Shown: piece after piece, positions 16,004 to 23,210 of the stretch | Position numbering within the stretch: the first letter of the stretch is position 1 | Layout: each line of letters begins with the position of its first letter | Assembly: GCA_946405695.1 (NCBI GenBank) | Contig: CAMJIA010000001.1 | Location: 30,421 to 94,420 of the forward strand | Direction of reading: 5' to 3' | Source: an uncultured Prevotellaceae bacterium | Lineage (GTDB): Bacteria; Bacteroidota; Bacteroidia; Bacteroidales; Bacteroidaceae | DNA length: 64,000 bases | The notes under the pieces: generated by a model | The model's input: only the letters and a program-made list of their open reading frames with translations | The model's database searches: none | Told to the model about the DNA's origin: nothing | Made by a program: the position numbers and the translations under genes

Positions 16004-17077
16004 ATGGCAGAACTATTAAATGTATTTTCACAACGTCTGAGACAAGCCAGGATATTAAAGAAGATTTCCATGGATCAACTTGTCTCCATGATTGGAAATC
16101 GTGTCTCAAAGCAGGCAATTTCTAAGTACGAGGCTGCCAAGATGATGCCAAATAGCACCGTCTTGACTGCTTTGGCAACTGCATTGGATGTAGAGCCTGA
16201 CTATTTCTTCCGTCCTTTTACTTTCGATTTGAATGAGTTTAAGGTTTCCTTTCGTAAGAAATCCGACACCACCGCCAAGGATGTTAGTGCATTGAAAGTA
16301 CGTATTCAAGACGAAGTTGAACGCTATCTGGAAGTGGAAAGAATTCTCGGCAAAGAAAAGGAGACTGTTCTACAGACGGATGGCGAACCATTATCTACTC
16401 CTGCACAAATGCAAGAACAAGCCAAGCGTTTGAGAGACGAATGGCATTTGGGCTATGATGCCATCGGGAATGTTCAGGATGTTCTGGAGGAGCATGGTAT
16501 TAAAGTGATTTGCACGGAAGCGCCAAGTGGTTTTGATGGTGTGAGCGGTATTGTCAACGGTAAGGCCTATATTGTTGTCCTTAACAAGAACCAAAGTCAT
16601 GTAGAGCGTCGCAGATTCACGACGATGCATGAGTTGGGTCATCTTTTGTTTGACAAGAGATTCTCTCCAACTTTAACTTTACGTGAAAAAGAAAAACTCT
16701 GCGATGCATTTGCCAACGAGATGCTTTTGCCATCAAGAGTCATAAGAACTGTTTTTAGCCCTGGTGAGAAGATATCCACTTCTGAAGTCCGTCAGTTGCA
16801 GGTGGTGTATGGCATATCTTTTGATGCCATCATGCACAAGTTACATGATATGGGTATCATTAATGACAGTAAATACAAGACCTACTGTATTCGCAAGAAC
16901 CATGATGACGCATGGAAGCAGTTCGTAGAAGCGACCTACTATCAGGAAGGCTTCTCTACTAAGTTTGAAACGATGGTTTATGCAGCAGCAGCAAAAGATT
17001 TGATAAGCACTTCAAAGGCTGCCAATCTTCTGCATAGCTCTGTCAGCACCGTCCGTAAGCATTTGAACGTGATTTAA
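16004..17077 (+). CDS. XRE HTH plus ImmA/IrrE (M78) metallopeptidase, probable antitoxin
   Basis: This 357-aa protein has an XRE helix-turn-helix at residues 10-65 (LRQARILKKISMDQLVSMIG ... AISKYEAAKMMP). A zinc metallopeptidase domain of the ImmA/IrrE type follows, with TTMHELGHLLFD (HExxH, near residue 207) and the third-ligand region DAFANEMLLP. A second HTH-like segment closes the protein (ISTSKAANLLHSSVSTVRKH). Such proteins regulate mobile elements or act as antitoxins. Its stop overlaps the start of a PIN gene (TAATG), supporting a toxin-antitoxin pair. Confidence 0.9.
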   Translation: MAELLNVFSQRLRQARILKKISMDQLVSMIGNRVSKQAISKYEAAKMMPNSTVLTALATALDVEPDYFFRPFTFDLNEFKVSFRKKSDTTAKDVSALKVRIQDEVERYLEVERILGKEKETVLQTDGEPLSTPAQMQEQAKRLRDEWHLGYDAIGNVQDVLEEHGIKVICTEAPSGFDGVSGIVNGKAYIVVLNKNQSHVERRRFTTMHELGHLLFDKRFSPTLTLREKEKLCDAFANEMLLPSRVIRTVFSPGEKISTSEVRQLQVVYGISFDAIMHKLHDMGIINDSKYKTYCIRKNHDDAWKQFVEATYYQEGFSTKFETMVYAAAAKDLISTSKAANLLHSSVSTVRKHLNVI

Positions 17078-17598
17078 TGAAAAAGATTGTTGTAAACGAT
17101 ACCAACGTATTTATCGACTTATATGAGGTCGGCCTACTTGAAGAGTTTTTCTCTCTTCCTTGGGAAGTCCATACCACAGATTTTGTGATGCTTGAATTGC
17201 AGAGGGAGGGACAACATGAAACCGTTGCCAAATACAAAGCTAATAAACGTCTTGTTGTTCCCGTCTTTGAGGCGAAAGAAATGTCGGAGATTGGGAATCT
17301 GTATCAGCGATATCTGAATAGGACCAATTTGTCTCTGACAGACTGCTCGGTATGGTATTATGCCAAGGTGAACAACTATATACTTTTGACAGGTGACCGA
17401 AAATTGCGAACGACTTCGATTTTGGATGGCGTTGAGGTTCATGGCGTTATATATGTTTTTGATGCCCTTATGGAGTTCGACATGATTTCCCATCAGGTGG
17501 CGGTTGAAAAACTGCAACAACTTTACGCCATTAACCCTCGCTTGCCTAAAGATGAAATTGAGAAACGAATTAACTTGTGGAAAGCAGAGATGAAATAG
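17077..17598 (+). CDS. PIN-domain ribonuclease-like protein, probable toxin
   Basis: This 173-aa protein has the PIN acidic residues in order: VVNDTNVFIDLY (first Asp), MLELQRE (Glu), SLTDCSVWYYA (Asp) and LLTGDRKLR (Asp). PIN toxins cleave RNA using Mg2+ or Mn2+. It follows the XRE-ImmA/IrrE gene with a one-base overlap and is itself followed by a 300-aa unknown gene, so the three are likely one operon. RNA target is unknown. Confidence 0.87.
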   Translation: MKKIVVNDTNVFIDLYEVGLLEEFFSLPWEVHTTDFVMLELQREGQHETVAKYKANKRLVVPVFEAKEMSEIGNLYQRYLNRTNLSLTDCSVWYYAKVNNYILLTGDRKLRTTSILDGVEVHGVIYVFDALMEFDMISHQVAVEKLQQLYAINPRLPKDEIEKRINLWKAEMK

Positions 17599-17633
17599 AA
17601 AGAAAAGATCTTCACACAGCTGCACCCACTAAA

Positions 17634-18536
17634 ATGGTCAGCGCTGAGGAGTTAGCCAGGATTTATATTGAATCTCGGCATGACTTTCTTGGCATGAATA
17701 CGGAGGAGGTAACTAACCATTGGAACCTTAATTATATTTTTGATTTTCTATATCATGTCAAAAGCCTGCCAGATATAGACCTGGCACTTAATTGGCTGGC
17801 AGAAAATTGGGCAGAGACATACCACGTGTATGATACGTACAGCAATATAAAGGACCCAAAACTCGTTGAGGAACACCAGCGTTTTGTTCTTTCGCTGAAA
17901 GACATCAAAGAATCTCTTCTTCGTCGCTTTGAGGCAGAAGAACGTAAGGAGTCTTTGAGGGTACAGATGCTAATGGGGTATAACACGACGACTGCAACAG
18001 AAGTTATACCGAAAGCGAATACACCTCAAAAAAAACCAGATGAGACAGACTCCCCACATTTCGAGGAATCCAATTCTTCAGGTCTTTCAGAATATCACAT
18101 CAAAGACCTGCCCGAAGATGTACAGAAAACCCTGACCTTCGACGATGATGAGACCTATACGCTATTCGTAAACAACATGAAAGAAGATACTTGGCTCAAG
18201 GTAAATACAAATAAAGGCAAGTATTTAGATAGACTCAGGTTTGTATGCAACAAATTTGAGATTACCGCCAAGAATACTAACCGCAAACAGTTTGACAAGC
18301 TGTTGCATTATGTTATTCCCGGTCTTGGTGAGATTGGTAATTTGGAAAGTGCCATGAAGAAACAAACAGACTCCAACGACGACGCGAACTATAAATACTA
18401 CGATAGTCCGGAATATTATCATCGTAGTAAATGTTATGATTTGTGTAAGGTCGGAGCGGAATTGGAAGAGTGCCTGAGTCCGGTTCTTGAGAAAATACAC
18501 CATAAGAAGTGGAACATCAAAAAGACTCCACGATAA
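17634..18536 (+). CDS. Hypothetical protein downstream of the PIN gene
   Basis: I do not recognise this 300-aa protein. The N-terminal half is helical, with an aromatic NHWNLNYIFDFLYHV region and WLAENWAETYHVYDTY. A Lys/Thr/Pro linker (about 115-150) separates it from a C-terminal domain containing DEDVQ-like acidic stretches and LDRLRFVCNKFEITAKNTNR. No membrane segment is visible. I chose the ATG at 17634; a GTG at 17577 would overlap the PIN gene. It may be a third component of the TA-like operon. Confidence 0.6.
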   Translation: MVSAEELARIYIESRHDFLGMNTEEVTNHWNLNYIFDFLYHVKSLPDIDLALNWLAENWAETYHVYDTYSNIKDPKLVEEHQRFVLSLKDIKESLLRRFEAEERKESLRVQMLMGYNTTTATEVIPKANTPQKKPDETDSPHFEESNSSGLSEYHIKDLPEDVQKTLTFDDDETYTLFVNNMKEDTWLKVNTNKGKYLDRLRFVCNKFEITAKNTNRKQFDKLLHYVIPGLGEIGNLESAMKKQTDSNDDANYKYYDSPEYYHRSKCYDLCKVGAELEECLSPVLEKIHHKKWNIKKTPR

Positions 18537-18545
18537 GTGGTACAA

Positions 18546-18730
18546 TTCGTACTGCAAAGAAAGGTCATCGATTTATCGCTCTATACCTTTAGCTTAGAGA
18601 ACTTTTTCTGATAAATCCAAACTTTGTGGCGAAAATCTTGATTTATTCCAAACTTTTTCGTAACTTTGCACCTGATATGTCACTCACCCTGGCATTTCGT
18701 TATGGAGCATGTACCAGTCCCTTCGGTATT
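18546..18730 (+). repeat. 185-bp direct repeat, copy 1
   Basis: I compared this line by line with 19767-19951 and found no difference over 185 bp; the offset is exactly 1221. The copy contains a TAACTTTG promoter element (18661-18668), an ATG at 18702 and the codons for MEHVPVPSV. After 18730 it runs into the regulator gene. Confidence 0.95.
18661..18668 (+). promoter_or_regulatory. -7 promoter element within repeat copy 1
   Basis: TAACTTTG, preceded by TCCAAACTTTTTCG, lies 33 bases before the ATG at 18702. The same TCCAAACTTTTTCG motif precedes the promoter at 19882 (repeat copy 2) and recurs near 20258, upstream of the structured RNA. Confidence 0.7.
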
Positions 18731-19658
18731 AAATAATGTAAAAAAATATATGTCAAGAATGATATCAAGACGAGAGGCTGCAGAGTTGTTGGATTGCAAC
18801 CCTCAAACGGTAACAAATTGGGTTGAGAAAGGATTTATCAAAGGGCACACTATCGGTCGTGCATTGATGATAGACCGTAACAGTATAGAACAACATTTTG
18901 ATACCGCCAAAGAAGTGGCCGAACTTGAGCAATGTCTCATTGACAGAAAACGTGAACTTCAAGAAGAGCTCAAGAAGGTTGATGCCAGCCTCGATGAGTT
19001 TAGAAAATCCCCTATGCATGCACAGCCAGGCGAATGGCGTGAAGTGTTAAGAGCCACGATTTTTGCAGCAGTTAGATTGGGGCACGATGTACTTAACGAG
19101 AGGGAACGTAAAGTCTTAGAATACTATAGTTGTAATAAGTCAGTATCAGATATCGCTGATGAAATGGTACTCCCCCGTCAGAGAATTCGAGAGATTGCTA
19201 TCAAGGCTTTGTATAAACTAAGTGGGAGACTGAATCTGAAAGATCTTTATGAGCAACAGGAGGTCATGGAGGCAGAAACAGAGAGGTTAAAGAATAAAGT
19301 GGAATATCTTGGTGAAATAGCAGGAAAATATCAATCTAAACAAGACTTGATGAATTCGTATTCCATGATGGAGCAATACGAAAATGAGTGTTCAAAAGAA
19401 GTCTCATTGTTGAAGAAAAAGGTTGTAGATTTACCCTTATCTGTAAGAACAAAAAATGTCCTGTTTGCCAATAACCTTCGAACTCTGGGAGATATTGTCA
19501 GCCAGAATGAAGCAGACATGTCGAAAACTAAGTATTTGGGCCGCAAATGTTTTGATGAGTTAAAAACATACATAACTGACCTCGGCTTCTCGTTTGGCAT
19601 GTATACTAAAGGTATCATTGAGGCCGATCTTCAGAAGTGGTTAGAAAAGCACCAGTAA
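18702..19658 (+). CDS. Composite regulator: excisionase-like HTH, sigma-4-like HTH and RNAP alpha-CTD-like domain
   Basis: This 318-aa protein has three regulatory parts. Residues about 18-60 form a MerR/excisionase-type HTH (SRREAAELLDCNPQTVTNWV). Residues about 125-180 resemble sigma-70 region 4 (LNERERKVLEYYSCNKSVSD ... RIREIAIKALYKL). The C-terminus from about 245 matches the alpha-subunit C-terminal domain of RNA polymerase (LSVRTKNVLFANNLRTLGDI, YLGRKCFDELKTYI, LGFSFGM). Heptad-like helices link them. The first nine residues come from the direct repeat. A role as an RNAP-contacting transcription factor is inferred. A CTTTGCG/CGCAAAG inverted repeat follows at 19661-19689. Confidence 0.75.
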   Translation: MEHVPVPSVLNNVKKYMSRMISRREAAELLDCNPQTVTNWVEKGFIKGHTIGRALMIDRNSIEQHFDTAKEVAELEQCLIDRKRELQEELKKVDASLDEFRKSPMHAQPGEWREVLRATIFAAVRLGHDVLNERERKVLEYYSCNKSVSDIADEMVLPRQRIREIAIKALYKLSGRLNLKDLYEQQEVMEAETERLKNKVEYLGEIAGKYQSKQDLMNSYSMMEQYENECSKEVSLLKKKVVDLPLSVRTKNVLFANNLRTLGDIVSQNEADMSKTKYLGRKCFDELKTYITDLGFSFGMYTKGIIEADLQKWLEKHQ

Positions 19659-19766
19659 TCCTTTGCGCCAAACTTTAAACTACGCAAAGAGCAGATAGTT
19701 ATGTCACACCTGTCCCTTGATTTACGGTGCTACTCTTTCATTTCAGCGGGTGGAAATCATTTCCTT

Positions 19767-19951
19767 TTCGTACTGCAAAGAAAGGTCATCGATTTATCGC
19801 TCTATACCTTTAGCTTAGAGAACTTTTTCTGATAAATCCAAACTTTGTGGCGAAAATCTTGATTTATTCCAAACTTTTTCGTAACTTTGCACCTGATATG
19901 TCACTCACCCTGGCATTTCGTTATGGAGCATGTACCAGTCCCTTCGGTATT
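19767..19951 (+). repeat. 185-bp direct repeat, copy 2
   Basis: Identical to 18546-18730 as read by eye. It carries the same promoter element (TAACTTTG at 19882-19889) and the same first nine codons, but here they are joined to a 46-codon frame instead of the regulator. Confidence 0.95.
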
Positions 19952-20063
19952 CGTTTTGAATCCCCAAGCCGTCAACCTGGCATACGACGTTCTGCAACCT
20001 AACATCTTTATGGAAGACGGCAAGTTGATGGGATTGAAAATCTATCCCTCTCAACAGGCATAA
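19923..20063 (+). CDS. Small 46-aa ORF sharing its N-terminus with the regulator
   Basis: It begins MEHVPVPSV like the regulator, then continues FVLNPQAVNLAYDVLQPNIF to a TAA at 20061. It sits 33 bases after a TAACTTTG element, so it is likely transcribed. I recognise no family. It could be a genuine small protein or the remnant of the gene into which the regulator segment was inserted. From 20064 to 20313 I see only an A-run, a short GGGGACACCCC hairpin and AT-rich sequence. Confidence 0.4.
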   Translation: MEHVPVPSVFVLNPQAVNLAYDVLQPNIFMEDGKLMGLKIYPSQQA

Positions 20064-20313
20064 AAAAAGAGTCGCCACGAACCTGACAACTCTTCCGATC
20101 GGGGACACCCCAATCCCAATAAATGGAACACGTCCATTGTTCTGTGTGCAAAGATACGAATAAGCGAGCAAACTACCAAATAAATTGGCATTTATTTTTA
20201 GTTTCGAGCGAAAGTATCTTCGACCAAAGGTCAGAGATAAGCATTTTTCTCTTATCTTCCAAACTTTTTCGCACTTTTTTCTTTTTAGAAGGTAAAAATA
20301 CAAATATTATTTG

Positions 20314-20321
20314 TACCTTTG
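20314..20321 (+). promoter_or_regulatory. -7 promoter element upstream of the structured RNA and BREX operon
   Basis: TACCTTTG, a perfect TAnnTTTG match, followed by GCCCTCGG. No comparable element was found between the structured RNA and the brxP start at 20634, so this may drive both. Confidence 0.65.
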
Positions 20322-20371
20322 CCCTCGGTTCGGGGAGAAATCCGGACTAATGATGCATTGCTTATTGAAAC

Positions 20372-20557
20372 GCACTTAACCGAATTGGCGTAGGAAACCT
20401 TTTATTTGGAGATAGTTCGTTCAGAAGCAGAGGGTAGCCAGGGAATGGTGTACCTCAAACTCACATCTTAGCATTGCACACGCCTTGGCGTGTTGCATTC
20501 TTATCTGTGAGTTGGGGGTCTCCGATTTTTCCTACGCCAGCCCCTCAGGTTAAGTGC
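20372..20557 (+). ncRNA. Candidate structured RNA or BREX 5' leader element
   Basis: A 186-nt extended hairpin. Stem 1: GCACTTAACC (20372-20381) with GGTTAAGTGC (20548-20557), 10 bp perfect. Stem 2: TGGCGTAGGAAA (20386-20397) with TTTCCTACGCCA (20528-20539), 12 bp perfect. Stem 3: AACTCACA (20458-20465) with TGTGAGTT (20506-20513). Stem 4: TGCA plus CACGC (20475-20483) with GCGTG plus TGCA (20488-20497), one bulged T. A purine-rich 5' internal segment (20398-20453) is unpaired in this model. No long ORF occupies it. It is no family I can name. Confidence 0.65.
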
Positions 20558-20633
20558 ATAAGGATGTCTTCACGCCATTTTTGTGTCCTTTTCCTTTTGC
20601 AAGTATAGTGTAGAACGGAAAGTAAATGAAGTA

Positions 20634-23180
20634 ATGTTTAAAGTAATATGGGATCCAGCATATAATGGTGTTCGATTGACGATGTCGAGTAAAGGTGATG
20701 CGCTTAATGTATCGCCCCGACCTGTATTCTGGGAAGAACTTGATTTGTTGGGATTGAATAAACGTGGTTGGATATATCCTCACGTTGAAGAGCCTTTGCT
20801 ATGGGCATGCGATCGTAGATATTTCTATAAGGGGCAGTTTGTGCTTGAAGTGAAAGGCGGCAATGTTTTTGATGCGCCTGAGGTTATTCAGCAAGAAGGT
20901 TATGAAATCCTGACGTTACAACCAGTTGATATGGAACGTTTGCGTTCTCGCAACGAGGACACAATGTTTATTATCGAACACGAAGCAATGGATTTCATCA
21001 ACCAAACATATCGTCGATATAAGAATATCCGCGAGGTCTCGCAAAAAAATCCAGATTTAGATTTCCAACGCCTTGCATCCTCTCTTGAAAAGAAAACAAA
21101 AGAAGAGCATGTGGTGATTAAGGAAGATTGCGATAGTTTCGATGTAATGCCACTAAGTAAGGCTGAAGAACAAGGAAAGGCTCCTATCTACAATAGCAAT
21201 ATTGAGATGTATATTATTTCTTTCTCTGGTGGCAAGGATTCTCAGGTCACACTTGATCTTGTCACTCGAGTAATACCAAGCGACGATTTAAAGGTAATCT
21301 ACTCTAATACGGGCTATGAACTTCCTTCTTCTCTTGAATTGTACAAGCAGGTAGAGACTGTTTATAAAGAGCAATATCCCACTATAGAATTCTATGTAGC
21401 CAAGAATCATGAAGAAGTTCTTAACTACTGGGATATGATTGGCTCGCCAAGTAACGTTCACAGATGGTGTTGTGGCGTTATGAAGACAGCGCCTCTTTAC
21501 AAATTATTAAAAGATATCTCCTCTTTGAATAGACAGCCTCATGTTCTATCATTTATTGGAACAAGAGCAGAAGAAAGCCTGCGTCGTTCCACATACCAAA
21601 AGGTTGCGAAAGATGCCAAACATACAAACGTAATTAATGTTAGTCCTATCTTGGAATGGAATACAACGGAGGTTTGGTTGTATCTGTTTTTGAACAATCT
21701 CCCTATAAATATCGCTTATAGGAAAGGCTTAGGGCGAGTTGGTTGTATTGTTTGCCCCTTTGGCTCTGATTGGAACGACTATTTGTGTAATCGTATTTTC
21801 CCTGAAACGGCTGAACCCTTCTTAAACAAAATACGTGAGATTGTTGGCAAAGGAGGTGTTAAGGATATTGATAACTATATCAAAACAGGAAATTGGAAAA
21901 TTAGAGCTGGCGGGAAAGGCTTTGAAACGAACTCTAAGGTGAGTATAATTAGCACACCCCAATCTCCAGACTTTAAAGCATTACTTACATATCCTAAAGA
22001 AAACATTTTTGAGTGGCTGAAAGTACTGGGTACATCCTCTTGGAAACAAACCGATAATGTTTATGAGGGACAAATAAAGTATAATAGTGACATTATTGAA
22101 TTGAAACTGACTTTTGACGAACTCAACAACACCATACTTGTCGAAGCCTTTAATGTTTTACAAAATCCATTATTTGTCAGCCATTTAAGACGTGTATTAA
22201 ACAAGGTTACATATTGCGTCCATTGTGAATTGTGTGAAGTAGAGTGTCCTACAGGTGCTCTTAGTGTCGTGCCAATTGTCAAAATAGACAGTAATAAGTG
22301 TGTTAAATGTCGTCGCTGTCTTGATTTTAAGGACGATGGATGTATTTCTGCGAATTCGTTAAAGCAAGCAGAAGGTCTAAAGTTGACATCACAAAAAGAT
22401 AAAAAGACAACGATAAATCGTTATAACAATTTTGGCTTTAGGGAAAAGTGGCTTCAGTTCTATTTTGAGCATGTTGATACGTTCTTCGAAAATGATGAGC
22501 ATGGAATCAACAAAGAAAATCAGATGAATCCATTCTTGAATTGGATGAGGGATTCAGATATTTTGAAGTCAGAGTCGAAAGAGATAACTGAAATAGGCAA
22601 GATATTCGCTGAAAATTATTCTCAGAAATCTGAAACCATTTGGGAACTTATATGGATTAATCTAACATGTAATTCTGAGATATGTAACTGGTTCGCTTGT
22701 AACATAAATTATGAGAAGTCATATCCAAAACTGGAAGTAGAAACCATGATGGAGACCACTCTAAGTATGTATAGCGGATCAGTCAGAAAGAATGCTCTTG
22801 GTTCTCTACAGAATGCATTCGTATCCTCACCCCTTGGTGACAAGATTCATGTAGGTGTTATAACCAAAGAGAACAACAAACCTGTTTTCTCAAGAAAACC
22901 TCATGATGGTATTTCACTTGTAGCTTTGGCATATTCACTATATCGATATGCAGAACGTAAAAAACGTTACTCCCTTAACGTGTCTGAATTCTATGACGAG
23001 AATCAGACTGAAGGGATATACCGCCAATTTGGAATCAGTAAAGAAACATTGGAAAGTCTGCTTCTTTCCCTACAAGAGGAGAGCAATCATGTACTGCGAG
23101 TAGAGTTAAACATGGGCCTTGACAACATCATATTGCGTGAGGATTTGACCTCTGTTGATGTGCTAAAGTTGATGCTCTAA
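20634..23180 (+). CDS. brxP: BREX type 4 BrxP: PAPS reductase/DndC-like PP-loop with ferredoxin and DUF4007-like domains
   Basis: This 848-aa multidomain protein has an N-terminal unknown region (1-190). A PP-loop ATP-pyrophosphatase/PAPS reductase domain follows with SFSGGKDSQVTLDL (about 196) and the cysteine-rich segments HRWCCGVMK and GCIVCPFGSDWND. Ferredoxin-like clusters lie at about 526-573 (CVHCELCEVECP, CVKCRRC). The C-terminal region from about 600 resembles DUF4007. Related DndC proteins activate sulfur for DNA phosphorothioation. In type 4 BREX this gene replaces the PglX methyltransferase. I chose the ATG at 20634. It is first in the operon. Confidence 0.88.
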   Translation: MFKVIWDPAYNGVRLTMSSKGDALNVSPRPVFWEELDLLGLNKRGWIYPHVEEPLLWACDRRYFYKGQFVLEVKGGNVFDAPEVIQQEGYEILTLQPVDMERLRSRNEDTMFIIEHEAMDFINQTYRRYKNIREVSQKNPDLDFQRLASSLEKKTKEEHVVIKEDCDSFDVMPLSKAEEQGKAPIYNSNIEMYIISFSGGKDSQVTLDLVTRVIPSDDLKVIYSNTGYELPSSLELYKQVETVYKEQYPTIEFYVAKNHEEVLNYWDMIGSPSNVHRWCCGVMKTAPLYKLLKDISSLNRQPHVLSFIGTRAEESLRRSTYQKVAKDAKHTNVINVSPILEWNTTEVWLYLFLNNLPINIAYRKGLGRVGCIVCPFGSDWNDYLCNRIFPETAEPFLNKIREIVGKGGVKDIDNYIKTGNWKIRAGGKGFETNSKVSIISTPQSPDFKALLTYPKENIFEWLKVLGTSSWKQTDNVYEGQIKYNSDIIELKLTFDELNNTILVEAFNVLQNPLFVSHLRRVLNKVTYCVHCELCEVECPTGALSVVPIVKIDSNKCVKCRRCLDFKDDGCISANSLKQAEGLKLTSQKDKKTTINRYNNFGFREKWLQFYFEHVDTFFENDEHGINKENQMNPFLNWMRDSDILKSESKEITEIGKIFAENYSQKSETIWELIWINLTCNSEICNWFACNINYEKSYPKLEVETMMETTLSMYSGSVRKNALGSLQNAFVSSPLGDKIHVGVITKENNKPVFSRKPHDGISLVALAYSLYRYAERKKRYSLNVSEFYDENQTEGIYRQFGISKETLESLLLSLQEESNHVLRVELNMGLDNIILREDLTSVDVLKLML

Positions 23181-23210
23181 TAAAATAAGAAAATCTAAAA
23201 ATCAAGAAAT

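Noticed and set aside
20372..20557. Integron attC site: the outer arms contain ACTTAAC (RYYYAAC) and GTTAAGT (GTTRRRY).
   Set aside because: 186 bp is longer than usual attC sites, no integron integrase or cassette array is visible, and the purine-rich internal segment does not fit. The match is probably due to the inverted repeat itself.
20372..20557. Retron msr-msd RNA (inverted a1/a2-like arms).
   Set aside because: No reverse transcriptase gene is present in the window, and the next gene is brxP.
20372..20557. MITE-type transposable element with 10-bp terminal inverted repeats.
   Set aside because: No target-site duplication could be seen at the borders, and nested stems extend well inside. 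Not excluded, but less likely than an RNA element.
20634..23180. Dnd/Ssp phosphorothioation operon.
   Set aside because: BrxP is DndC-like, but DndA, B, D, E or Ssp partners are absent; the neighbours are pglZ, brxC and brxL.
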